Source: Acidobacteriaceae bacterium
Lineage (GTDB): Bacteria > Acidobacteriota > Terriglobia > Bryobacterales > Bryobacteraceae
DNA: 6,753 bases
Direction of reading: 5' to 3'
Assembly (NCBI GenBank): GCA_019239585.1
Contig: JAFAZU010000117.1
Location: 1 to 6,753 of the forward strand
Shown: piece by piece, positions 1 to 6,546 of the stretch
How the letters are laid out: the number at the start of each line of letters is the position of its first letter
Numbering within the stretch: position 1 is the first letter of the stretch
Position numbers and translations under genes: made by a program
The notes under the pieces: model-generated
The model's database searches: none
Told to the model about the DNA's origin: nothing
The model's input: the letters and a program-made list of their open reading frames with translations, nothing else

Positions 1-696
1 TGCAAACCGGTTCGCTGCCGCCAGCGACACCTCCTGCAAGGAAACCTTTCCATCCACGGGCACGCTCGCCATGTTCCCCTCCGGCAAAGGCCCTACCTTT
101 CCGTCAAAGGCGAGCAGTTCCTTGCCCGCTCCCGGCAGATGCGCCGCCAACTTCAACCCAAACCTCTTTTTGGGAGCAAAGTCAGTCAAATCCACATCAA
201 TGTGGTCATAGACTGACCTCGGCTCCCGCGTTGTTAAATCCGTCAAGGCTATTTGTCCGTCATTGATTTTTAACGAATTCAGCGTCAGTGAACTAGAGTC
301 GCTGGACTTGTCCTGTTCGCCCAACGTCGAAAAGTTCCAAACCCCCTGCGCGTTACGAATTAACTCAATTTGAGGGTGATCCAGCTTCAGAGACTTTACT
401 TCAGGGTTCCCGCCAATGAGCGAAAACAAACCCACGCTGAGGTAAACATCTTTTGAAGTGGCAAACGGGCGGGAGGAACCGAAGGCGGGAGATTCCCCAA
501 TGGTCAATCCATCAATGCTTACCGACAAAGGAATGAGCTTTAACCCGAGTTTCCCGAGCGTAACCGGCCGGTTTAGTTTTTTCTGCAATTCGGCCTGCAC
601 ACGCGGGCGATAATGATCCACATTGGACAGGAGTATGCCGAACACCACTCCTACCAGAACAACAACAGCTATCAGGATGATGATTAGACGGCGCAT
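1..696 (-). CDS. AsmA-like envelope protein, N-terminal 232 residues (runs off the window edge)
   Basis: The frame is open without a stop from the ATG at 696 to the first base of the window, so the C-terminus is missing. The start is well fixed: in-frame TGA and TAA codons lie directly upstream (715-720), and no other start lies between. Residues 4-23 form one strongly hydrophobic segment (LIIILIAVVVLVGVVFG), a membrane anchor or uncleaved signal. The rest looks periplasmic: a helix with the AsmA-like pattern YRPRVQAELQKKLNRPV, then alternating beta-type stretches (LGKLGLKLIPLSVSIDGLTIG, VKSLKLDHPQIELI). This order is typical of AsmA/DUF748-type proteins, which are tied to outer-membrane maintenance and lipid transfer between membranes. 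No strong Shine-Dalgarno sequence is visible. It lies 134 bases after the sulfatase gene, so it may be outside the operon. Family is likely; exact role is not resolved. Confidence 0.8.
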   Translation of the reverse strand, partial: MRRLIIILIAVVVLVGVVFGILLSNVDHYRPRVQAELQKKLNRPVTLGKLGLKLIPLSVSIDGLTIGESPAFGSSRPFATSKDVYLSVGLFSLIGGNPEVKSLKLDHPQIELIRNAQGVWNFSTLGEQDKSSDSSSLTLNSLKINDGQIALTDLTTREPRSVYDHIDVDLTDFAPKKRFGLKLAAHLPGAGKELLAFDGKVGPLPEGNMASVPVDGKVSLQEVSLAAANRFA

Positions 697-713
697 ACAA
701 ATCCGACGCCGAT

Positions 714-742
714 CTTATCAGACTTGACGCACTTTATCGCAA
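714..742 (-). promoter_or_regulatory. Weak sigma70-like promoter candidate for the AsmA-like gene
   Basis: On the minus strand TTGCGA (737-742) and GATAAG (714-719) are separated by exactly 17 bases. Each matches its consensus (TTGACA, TATAAT) at four of six positions. A start a few bases downstream would leave a leader of only about 10 bases before the ATG at 696. Such matches arise often by chance; support is limited to position and spacing. Confidence 0.2.
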
Positions 743-766
743 TTCTGAACAAGAAATAATGCTAGG

Positions 767-782
767 GGCGCTGGCTGGCGCC
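767..782 (-). terminator. Possible weak terminator hairpin after the sulfatase gene
   Basis: GGCGC (778-782 read on the minus strand) and GCGCC (767-771) form a perfect 5-bp stem with a 6-base loop. On the minus strand it is followed, after about eight bases, by the T-rich stretch ATTATTTCTTGTT and not by an immediate U-run. It lies about 50 bases after the sulfatase stop. The stem is short, so this is only a candidate for ending or slowing transcription before the AsmA-like gene. Confidence 0.25.
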
Positions 783-830
783 TTGAGCCTTACCGATGGT
801 TCGAACGCAGTCCTGTAGTTTTATCTGCGG

Positions 831-2363
831 CTACTCTTGGTCCTGACCTGGAAGGCTAGGTTTTGTATAGAATTCCGAGGGAAAATCAGCTGCATGGGAA
901 CGGTTGGGATCGCGACGGTTCGATTGTCCGCCGCTGTCCGCATAAAGCGGAATATACATTCCACCTTTAGCCTCCAATTCAGCAAACATCCCCTGCTTTA
1001 AATCTCGAATAATCTGCTGATGCTGTGGGCTATAGATAAGATTATTCAGCTCATGCGGGTCCTCTTGCAAGTCATAGAATTCATCACTGTCCCAGATGCC
1101 GTAGTAATGAATGTACTTGTAACGGTCGCCGCGAATGGCGTGAATCGTCGGCGTTTGCGGGAAATTCCGTTCCCAGTAATAGGTGTAAAGCAGGTTCTTC
1201 CGCCACGGAATCTCTTTGCCCTGCAACAACGGAAGAAAGCTCTGGCCCGCTAATCCTTTGGGCGATTCCACTCCGGCCGCCTGAAGAAAAGTCGGCATGA
1301 AATCAATGTTGGCGACGGCCTGATTCACCACCGTGCCTTTCGGAATGACCTCCGGGCAATACGCCAGCAGCGGAATTCTCATCGACTCCTCATACGCCTG
1401 CCGTTTATCAATTAAGCCGTGTTCGCCGAAGCAGAAGCCATTATCGCCCGCATAGAAAATAAAAGTTGATTCCAGTTCTCCTCTGCTTTTCAGTGTCTCC
1501 ATCACCCGGCCCAAGGATTCATCTACGGCCAGCAGCGTCTCGGCATAACGTTTGTAGTAATCCGCTATGGAAAGATTGCTGTCGTGGTAGGGGTATTCAA
1601 TGCCATGCCAGCTATTGCGTTGATTTTTTACCCATGTGGGCCGACCATGCACCGGTCCATTCTCGGCGGCGCTCTCCGGCATAGCAAATTTCGCGTTGGC
1701 ATAGCGACCCTGATGGCGTTCGGCAGGAATGAATTCGGAATGCACCGCCTTGTGGGAAAGATAAAGAAAGTAGGGCTGATCGGCCGGTTGCTGCCCGAGC
1801 CATCCGAGAGCGTAGTCAGTTAACTCGTCGGTAATGTATCCTTTCTGCGGAACGTGTTTTCCATTGATATTCAGGCCATTCTTGCTCGGTAGATAACTGC
1901 CCTGACCTTTGAAGCTGATCCAGTAATCAAACCCCGGCTGCGGCTCATCACCGGTATTGCCCATGTGCCACTTGCCGATGAAAGCCGTTTTGTACCCGGC
2001 CTTTTGCAGATATTGCGGGAAGAATGTCGTGCCTTCCGGGATTGGCGTGTTGTTGTCGACAATGCGGTGCTGAAACGCATACTTGCCGGTCAGGATCGAT
2101 GCGCGGCTCGGGGAGCAAAGCGAAGTGGTGACAAAAGTGTTTTTGCAATGCGCGCCCTCGGCAGCCAGCCGGTCCATGTAGGGCGTCTGTAGAAACGACT
2201 GCGCCTTCATAAATCCGAAAGCATCGTACCGATGGTCATCCGTCAAAACAAAAATGATATTGCGGGGTTTGCCGTTTTTGCGCCGGAAGGACTGATCCTG
2301 TCCCGCAGCATGGGCAGTAATGGTTGCGCTCAGAGAGCCGAAAAGTAGACTTCGCCGGTTCAT
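831..2363 (-). CDS. Exported S1-type sulfatase (CSPSR, formylglycine-dependent), 510 aa
   Basis: Predicted to hydrolyse a sulfate ester, probably on a sugar or glycan, in the periplasm. The start at 2363 is chosen because GGAG sits 5 bases upstream and the protein then opens with a Tat-like signal: NRRSLLFGS, a hydrophobic stretch, and an A-H-A cleavage site near residue 19. The reading frame stays open for 45 more codons upstream, but these lie inside the preceding sulfatase gene. Family marks are intact: metal-binding TDDHR (D42, D43), the formylglycine motif C83-S-P-S-R87 followed by SILTGKY, GKWHMG at 130-135, H204/H208, metal-binding GDNG at 306-309, and E314-H315-G316. The C-terminal subdomain carries RGDRYKYIHY and the FYDLQEDPHELNNL pattern. 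Length is normal for the family. The style somewhat recalls glucosamine-6-sulfatase or mucin-desulfating members, but substrate cannot be assigned. It follows the other sulfatase gene by 22 bases. The thiol must be converted to formylglycine by an enzyme not in this window. Confidence 0.93.
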   Translation of the reverse strand: MNRRSLLFGSLSATITAHAAGQDQSFRRKNGKPRNIIFVLTDDHRYDAFGFMKAQSFLQTPYMDRLAAEGAHCKNTFVTTSLCSPSRASILTGKYAFQHRIVDNNTPIPEGTTFFPQYLQKAGYKTAFIGKWHMGNTGDEPQPGFDYWISFKGQGSYLPSKNGLNINGKHVPQKGYITDELTDYALGWLGQQPADQPYFLYLSHKAVHSEFIPAERHQGRYANAKFAMPESAAENGPVHGRPTWVKNQRNSWHGIEYPYHDSNLSIADYYKRYAETLLAVDESLGRVMETLKSRGELESTFIFYAGDNGFCFGEHGLIDKRQAYEESMRIPLLAYCPEVIPKGTVVNQAVANIDFMPTFLQAAGVESPKGLAGQSFLPLLQGKEIPWRKNLLYTYYWERNFPQTPTIHAIRGDRYKYIHYYGIWDSDEFYDLQEDPHELNNLIYSPQHQQIIRDLKQGMFAELEAKGGMYIPLYADSGGQSNRRDPNRSHAADFPSEFYTKPSLPGQDQE

Positions 2364-2368
2364 CTCAT

Positions 2369-2372
2369 CTCC
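2369..2372 (-). promoter_or_regulatory. Shine-Dalgarno site GGAG fixing the start of the 510-aa sulfatase
   Basis: GGAG on the minus strand lies 5 bases before the ATG at 2361-2363, inside the 22-base gap between the two sulfatase genes. It supports this start over the longer open frame that reaches back to 2498. Confidence 0.6.
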
Positions 2373-2385
2373 ATTCCCTAATCGC

Positions 2386-3795
2386 CTACACGTACGGAAA
2401 CCAGGCCGGTTCGATCTCCGGTTGCGGGTCGCCCGCCTCCACAATACGCTGCAGCAGCCGTCCCCGCAGCATTTGCGCCACCTCACGAGTCTCCACACGT
2501 CCCGCTAAGTTTGTGTGCTGAAACGGGTCGGCATATAGGTCATAGAGCATATACTCCACATACCGGTTGCTGCGCTCTACCGGTTTCCATCCCGAACCTT
2601 TCGGAGCCGCTACCGCATAAGTCCATTGCGGCGTGCGCAGCACGCGGCCCGTCACAAACTCGCGCATGCCGATATAAACCTCATTGCGCCACTCGGTAAT
2701 TCGTCGGTCCAGCAACGGAAGAACGCTGCGGCCCTGCATGCTCGCAGGAATCATAACGCCAGCGCCTTCGAGCAACGTAGGCGCAAGATCAATCTGGCTC
2801 ACCAGTTCCGAAATTTGAAGAGCTCGATTAAACCCCGGCCCGGCAATAATCAACGGTATGTGGATCGAACTCTCATGCGGACTCCTTTTATACTCCGTAT
2901 TCCGCGTTTTGAAATGGCATCCATGGTCGCTGGTAAACACCACAATCGTGTTATCGAAAATGCCCTGTTCCTTTAAAGCTGCTAACAACGTCCCGACTGC
3001 GTCATCAATGCCTTTGACGCACCCGTAGTAGTCGGCTAGTTGAGAAGGCCATGACCCCGGTAGGGGCCGCAAATCCTGCGGCACAAACGGATTCCGGTAC
3101 TTATCGGCATATTTCCTGGGTGGTTGATACGTATCCAGATCGTTCTGATGGTGCGTCTCCAGATATGAGATTGTCAGAAAGAATGGGGCTGCTGTCCGCT
3201 TCTCCTTCAGAAAACGAACGGCCCTGTCCGTTAAGAAATCGACTCGATATTGATCCGAGAATCGAATCGGTTTTCCGTCACCGTCGAACATCTCGCCTTC
3301 ATATCCATGCGAAGTAAATTCCAGCGCATTACTTGCCTCCCAGAAATCGCGGAACCCGCCGCGATATTCGATCGGTACCGCCCCAGGTGATTTCGAACCG
3401 TCGGGAGCCAAGTGCCACTTGCCGATATAATTCGCCGTATATCCTTCGTTCCGTAAGATGCTCGCAACCGTAGCTGCCTTCGGATCGAGAGCAATCTCAT
3501 TCTTCCACACGCCGTGCTTTTCCGGATATTGGCTCGTAAACATGGTCGCCCGCGCCGGAGCGCAAACCGGTTGGTTCACGCAAGCCGAACGAAACAGCGT
3601 CCCTCTTCGGGCCATCGTGTCCAGATTCGGAGTCAGATTCATGGGGTTGGTTCCCATGCACCCCAAATTGTCCGCACGAAACTGATCCGAAATAATCAGC
3701 ACGATATTCGGCTTAGTTGCCGCAGCAGGTTGGCCCTGCCCCGTGAATGCAGCCGCTCCTGCCGACGCTGTCCCCAGCCAATCCCGTCGCGTCAT
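2386..3795 (-). CDS. Exported S1-type sulfatase (CAPAR, formylglycine-dependent), 469 aa
   Basis: A second sulfatase, clearly distinct from its neighbour. It opens with a Tat-type signal, TRRDWLGTASAG, with an A-A-A cleavage region at residues 24-26. The catalytic core follows: PNIVLIISDQFR, with D37-Q38 where many sulfatases have D-D; the formylglycine motif C78-A-P-A-R82 followed by ATMFTSQYPEKHG; GKWH at 125-128; H215-H216; metal-binding SDHG at 289-292; K304; and the C-terminal LYDLYADPFQHTNL pattern. The D-Q pair is known from choline-sulfatase and phosphonate-monoester-hydrolase-like branches, so a hydrolase of another ester is a less likely alternative. The length is usual. Its ATG follows the cytochrome stop by only 3 bases and no clear Shine-Dalgarno is visible, so translation is probably coupled to the cytochrome gene. 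This tight spacing ties the sulfatases to the dehydrogenase operon. Substrate not resolved. Confidence 0.93.
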   Translation of the reverse strand: MTRRDWLGTASAGAAAFTGQGQPAAATKPNIVLIISDQFRADNLGCMGTNPMNLTPNLDTMARRGTLFRSACVNQPVCAPARATMFTSQYPEKHGVWKNEIALDPKAATVASILRNEGYTANYIGKWHLAPDGSKSPGAVPIEYRGGFRDFWEASNALEFTSHGYEGEMFDGDGKPIRFSDQYRVDFLTDRAVRFLKEKRTAAPFFLTISYLETHHQNDLDTYQPPRKYADKYRNPFVPQDLRPLPGSWPSQLADYYGCVKGIDDAVGTLLAALKEQGIFDNTIVVFTSDHGCHFKTRNTEYKRSPHESSIHIPLIIAGPGFNRALQISELVSQIDLAPTLLEGAGVMIPASMQGRSVLPLLDRRITEWRNEVYIGMREFVTGRVLRTPQWTYAVAAPKGSGWKPVERSNRYVEYMLYDLYADPFQHTNLAGRVETREVAQMLRGRLLQRIVEAGDPQPEIEPAWFPYV

Positions 3796-3798
3796 TTC

Positions 3799-4305
3799 TC
3801 AGTTCTGCAACTCATGGCAAAGCGTGCAATCCACGCTTGCCTTTTTTGCGTTGTGACAATCCACGCACCCGCTCATCGAGAGATTTATCTCACGAAACAA
3901 CTGATCGCGCGTTTGGACCTGTCCGTGACATTCTCCGCATGTGCTCCCTTTATCGATATGCGTTTTATGACTGAACTTCACAAAGGAAGGCAACTCATAG
4001 ACCCGCACCCAGGGAATCGCAGTGCCGCTCTTGGCATATCCCGCCAGCTTCTGAATTTCCGGACTGTCGGTCTTGATCGCCGAGTGACACTTCATACAAC
4101 TCGCCGCATCGGCAATCGTCATCGTCTCGCCAGGGTCAGGATTTGCATGACATCCCTTGCAGGCAACCTTCAGTGTTCCCGTGTGAACCTTATGGCTGAA
4201 CGCAATCGGCTGCTGAGGAGCGGGAGCCGCTTCTTGCGCCAGGAGGCAGTTCCCTGTCACGAGGGAGAGAACCGCCCCGAAGGCTAAAGCTGTTAAGCGC
4301 TTCAT
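3799..4305 (-). CDS. Exported pentaheme-type cytochrome c (c3/c7-like), 168 aa
   Basis: Small periplasmic electron carrier, probably the electron acceptor of the neighbouring flavoprotein. Residues 1-23 form a Sec-type signal (KRLTALAFGAVLSLV, ending CLLAQ). Five heme-attachment motifs are visible: C49KGCH, C70MKCH, C123GECH, C147VDCH and C160TLCH. Two FSHKxH motifs at 36-41 and 111-116 supply the usual distal histidines of c3/c7-type cytochromes. The protein thus reads as two repeats, one with two hemes and one with three. Only four histidines lie outside the CXXCH motifs, so one heme may not be bis-histidine. The start at 4305 overlaps the GMC stop as ATGA. An upstream in-frame ATG at 4389 lies well within the GMC gene and would hide the signal peptide, so I reject it. 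Classical gluconate/sorbitol dehydrogenase cytochromes have three mono-heme domains and a C-terminal anchor; this one has neither. Confidence 0.9.
   Translation of the reverse strand: MKRLTALAFGAVLSLVTGNCLLAQEAAPAPQQPIAFSHKVHTGTLKVACKGCHANPDPGETMTIADAASCMKCHSAIKTDSPEIQKLAGYAKSGTAIPWVRVYELPSFVKFSHKTHIDKGSTCGECHGQVQTRDQLFREINLSMSGCVDCHNAKKASVDCTLCHELQN
4302..4305 (-). promoter_or_regulatory. ATGA stop-start overlap coupling GMC and cytochrome genes
   Basis: The cytochrome ATG (4305-4303) shares two bases with the GMC TGA (4304-4302). A GGAGG at 4325-4329 lies 19 bases before this ATG, too far for a normal Shine-Dalgarno site. Ribosomes finishing the GMC subunit are therefore the most likely source of initiation, which would keep flavoprotein and cytochrome levels in proportion. 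Confidence 0.6.
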
Positions 4306-5876
4306 ATATTGCGCTGATTCATTTCCTCCGCCAAATGCTCCGAAGCCCGCATGGACAACGCCAAGATCGTCATCGTCGGATTCTGCCACCCCGCCGTGAC
4401 AAAGCTGGCTCCATCTACCACAAACAGATTTTTAATGTCATGGCTCTGGCACCACTTGTTCAGCACGCTTTTTTTCGGATCATTCCCCATGCGGCACGTG
4501 CCCACTTCATGAATGCTATAACCTGGAGGATTTACCTGGTCCGTCTTGCAGATGATTTCCCACCCTGCTTCATGAAACAGTTCTTCAATGGTGTTCGCCG
4601 CATCCCGCCGCAAATTGCGTTCGTTCTCTGAATCCCGAGCTTCAATGTGCAGTACTGGAATTCCCCAGGCGTCCTTCACATCTTTATTAATACGGACATG
4701 GTTTTCATACCGGGCCACTCGCTCGCCAAAGATGCCCCCGGAAACGCATGAACCGGCATAGCTATCCAGTTTTTCCTGCAACTCCGCGCCGTACAACGGG
4801 AAGAAATTCGGGCTGGCGCTCCCGCCGCTGCTGATGTTCACGCAATAGCCTTTAATAAAGTCCCGTTTGTCGTTCTTGGTCAGATTACGGAAACGCGGAA
4901 TAAAAGCGCTCCCGCCCATCAGTCCCGGTTTGGCCTTTCCGTCGCGTGCTTCAGGGACCGAAGCCACTACCGAGACCCCGTACATCTGGTCCACTAAATA
5001 ATGCCCCATCACACCGCTGGAATTAGCGATCCCCGAGTTGAGCAGCAGCCGCGTGCTTTCCAAACACCCCGCCGCCAGCACCACCGCGTGCGCCTTTACA
5101 TGCATCTCGCGGCCCGAGTGCCGGTCCACAAAATGCGCTCCGTTCGCCAGGCCCGTATTTTTATCCACCGAGATCTCGCGAACAATCGCATTTTCCACCA
5201 TGTCGAGCTTGCCCGTCGCCAGCGCATCCGGTAGCAGCAGGTTAATGGAACTCGCCAACCCGTTCTGCCCCTGTGCATGCCGCCATTTGGATACCTGAAT
5301 ACTGCGCTTATTCGCCAGCTCCGTCACACGTTTAATTGTTTCCGTATCCGCGGGAAATGTGGTCTCGACAAAGTTGCCATCCGGAAATTGAGGCCATCCT
5401 TCCTTACGTCCGGTCACCCGAAAAATGGTTTCTACCCGCGAATAAAAAGGAGCCAAATCGTCCAGGCTGATCGGCCAGTTCTCGCCCGTGCCGTCAATAT
5501 CCGCTGCTTTAAATTCGAAATTGCTTAAACGGAACGACTGCCGCGCCCAGAACAGCGACCGCCCGCCCAGCAGTCGAACCCGCACCCAGTTGTACTCAGC
5601 ATCAGGAGGATGCGTATACGGCACCTCCTTTTCATCTACCCATTGGTTTGCATTAAATTCCGTCGCCTGGAACACATGCGGCAAACGTCCCGGCTGATTA
5701 AAGCCACGATACGGCAGCTCATGCGCCGATTTCAATGTGCGGTCCCGTCCAAAATCCGCTTCCGGCCCCGCGTTTAACATCAAGCACGAAATACCCTTTT
5801 GCGTCAGGATATTGGCAGCCATGCCGCCCGAATGTCCCGAACCAACAATCAGAACTTCGTATTCTTTTATCGCCAT
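4302..5876 (-). CDS. GMC-family FAD oxidoreductase, large subunit of a gluconate-dehydrogenase-type complex, 524 aa
   Basis: Predicted to oxidise an alcohol group on a sugar, sugar acid or similar compound using FAD. The N-terminus goes straight into the Rossmann fold (YEVLIVGSGHSGG, GxGxxG at 12-17) with no signal peptide, so export likely depends on the Tat signal of the small subunit encoded just upstream. Other marks: LLGGRSLFW at 102-110, matching the GG(T/S)xxxW substrate-side motif; VVLAAGCLESTRLLLNSG at 265-282; and the C-terminal catalytic block HEVGTCRMG (H456), VVDGASFVTAGWQNPTMTI with N499 as the partner residue. N35 stands where the acidic ribose-binding residue usually ends the second beta strand (LNAG in place of LEAG). 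The start is supported by AGAGG 8 bases upstream and a 4-base gap after the previous stop. The overall pattern resembles the gluconate/sorbitol/fructose dehydrogenase and pyranose-oxidase branch; substrate is open. Confidence 0.93.
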   Translation of the reverse strand: MAIKEYEVLIVGSGHSGGMAANILTQKGISCLMLNAGPEADFGRDRTLKSAHELPYRGFNQPGRLPHVFQATEFNANQWVDEKEVPYTHPPDAEYNWVRVRLLGGRSLFWARQSFRLSNFEFKAADIDGTGENWPISLDDLAPFYSRVETIFRVTGRKEGWPQFPDGNFVETTFPADTETIKRVTELANKRSIQVSKWRHAQGQNGLASSINLLLPDALATGKLDMVENAIVREISVDKNTGLANGAHFVDRHSGREMHVKAHAVVLAAGCLESTRLLLNSGIANSSGVMGHYLVDQMYGVSVVASVPEARDGKAKPGLMGGSAFIPRFRNLTKNDKRDFIKGYCVNISSGGSASPNFFPLYGAELQEKLDSYAGSCVSGGIFGERVARYENHVRINKDVKDAWGIPVLHIEARDSENERNLRRDAANTIEELFHEAGWEIICKTDQVNPPGYSIHEVGTCRMGNDPKKSVLNKWCQSHDIKNLFVVDGASFVTAGWQNPTMTILALSMRASEHLAEEMNQRNI

Positions 5877-5880
5877 GCAA

Positions 5881-6546
5881 TTAACCTCTTACCACCGGAT
5901 CAATCGGGTGCCAGTAATATCCGACGCTTCGGTTAAACCCGCGTCCACGCTGTCCTGAAGGAGAAGCGGTATTCGCCCACTCCCGCGAATTGGTCGTAGC
6001 GGTCCGTAAGTCTTCGTGCACCTGCGCCATAAAATTCTTCATGGGATCGCTCGGAAGCTCCTGCGGCCAAGGTCGAGCAACCAGTAAAGGCCGGATGATC
6101 GCATCGACTTGCGTACTGTCTAGTTCCGCAAAAGGCTTATGGAACTGTTTCTTGGCTTGAGCATTCAGACCATCCAGACCATTGCCGTACAGTCTCTGCC
6201 GGTCGGCGGGCGATACGCTTAAAAGAAAATCCAGAAATTCAGGAGCATGTGCTTCGGAGGCCCCCGGCTTGCCCTTTAAAGGAGGCATTAAGACGTTCCC
6301 CAGCTTCTCCAAAACGGCAAACTGGTCGGCGCTAAAGAATCGCTGGTCGGTTTCGGAGACGACATCGGGTTGAACCACCGCCAGCTTAGGAACGCCTTGC
6401 GGTTGCTGGGGCACCTGACGCGCTGGCGTATTCGGCTGAGGAGCAGGTTGCTGCTGAGGGGTAGTGGTCTGCTGCTGTGCTGCTGCGACGGCAACGGGAG
6501 CAGCCGGAGCTACCAATAAACTTTGTACAAACTTCCGGCGTTTCAT
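5881..6546 (-). CDS. Gluconate 2-dehydrogenase subunit 3 family protein, Tat-exported small subunit, 221 aa
   Basis: Small subunit of the GMC dehydrogenase complex; in relatives it carries the flavoprotein across the membrane and stabilises it. Residues 1-23 are a Tat signal: KRRKFVQSLL, a hydrophobic alanine-rich stretch, and an A-A-A cleavage region at 21-23. Residues 24-53 are a low-complexity Pro/Gln/Thr linker. The folded domain follows from about residue 65: FFSADQFAVLEKLGNVLMP, then EFLDFLLS, DRQRLYGNGLDGLNAQAK, and PMKNFMAQVHEDLRTATTNS, with the conserved-looking H177-E178-D179. It ends in RGFNRSVGYYWHPIDP. The order matches the subunit 3 family (PF13618 as I know it). The start at 6546 is the only one that includes the signal; GGGGAG at 6558-6563 is its likely Shine-Dalgarno site, 11 bases upstream, partly paired in a predicted hairpin. 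The next gene, GMC, begins 4 bases after its stop. Confidence 0.9.
   Translation of the reverse strand: MKRRKFVQSLLVAPAAPVAVAAAQQQTTTPQQQPAPQPNTPARQVPQQPQGVPKLAVVQPDVVSETDQRFFSADQFAVLEKLGNVLMPPLKGKPGASEAHAPEFLDFLLSVSPADRQRLYGNGLDGLNAQAKKQFHKPFAELDSTQVDAIIRPLLVARPWPQELPSDPMKNFMAQVHEDLRTATTNSREWANTASPSGQRGRGFNRSVGYYWHPIDPVVRG
5885..5889 (-). promoter_or_regulatory. Shine-Dalgarno site AGAGG for the GMC gene
   Basis: AGAGG on the minus strand lies within the last codons of the small-subunit gene, 8 bases before the GMC ATG at 5876. It supports that start and links translation of the two subunits. Confidence 0.55.

Larger units (their letters stand above)
697..830. other. Intergenic gap between sulfatase and AsmA-like gene
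   Basis: This is the longest noncoding stretch, 134 bases, and I see no gene in it. It holds a short GC-rich inverted repeat (767-782) and a weak promoter-like pair (714-742), listed separately. Its length contrasts with the 3-22 base spacing among the genes before it, which suggests that the transcription unit may end or be re-initiated here. Confidence 0.6.

Noticed and set aside
512..700. Minus-strand 62-codon frame starting at 700
   Set aside because: It overlaps the AsmA-like gene in another frame; the frame from 696 gives the membrane anchor and AsmA-like pattern and stays open to the window edge.
2364..2498. 45-residue N-terminal extension of the 510-aa sulfatase
   Set aside because: It lies largely within the end of the preceding sulfatase gene, is Arg/Cys-rich, and would bury the Tat signal; GGAG before 2363 supports the shorter form.
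3514..4287. Long plus-strand open frame of 257 codons
   Set aside because: It runs antisense across the sulfatase and cytochrome genes, is rich in Arg, His and Cys as expected of a reverse-strand shadow, and shows no recognisable domain or start signal.
4306..4389. Upstream start for the cytochrome gene
   Set aside because: The extra 28 residues lie inside the GMC gene and would precede the signal peptide; the ATGA overlap at 4302-4305 is the better start.
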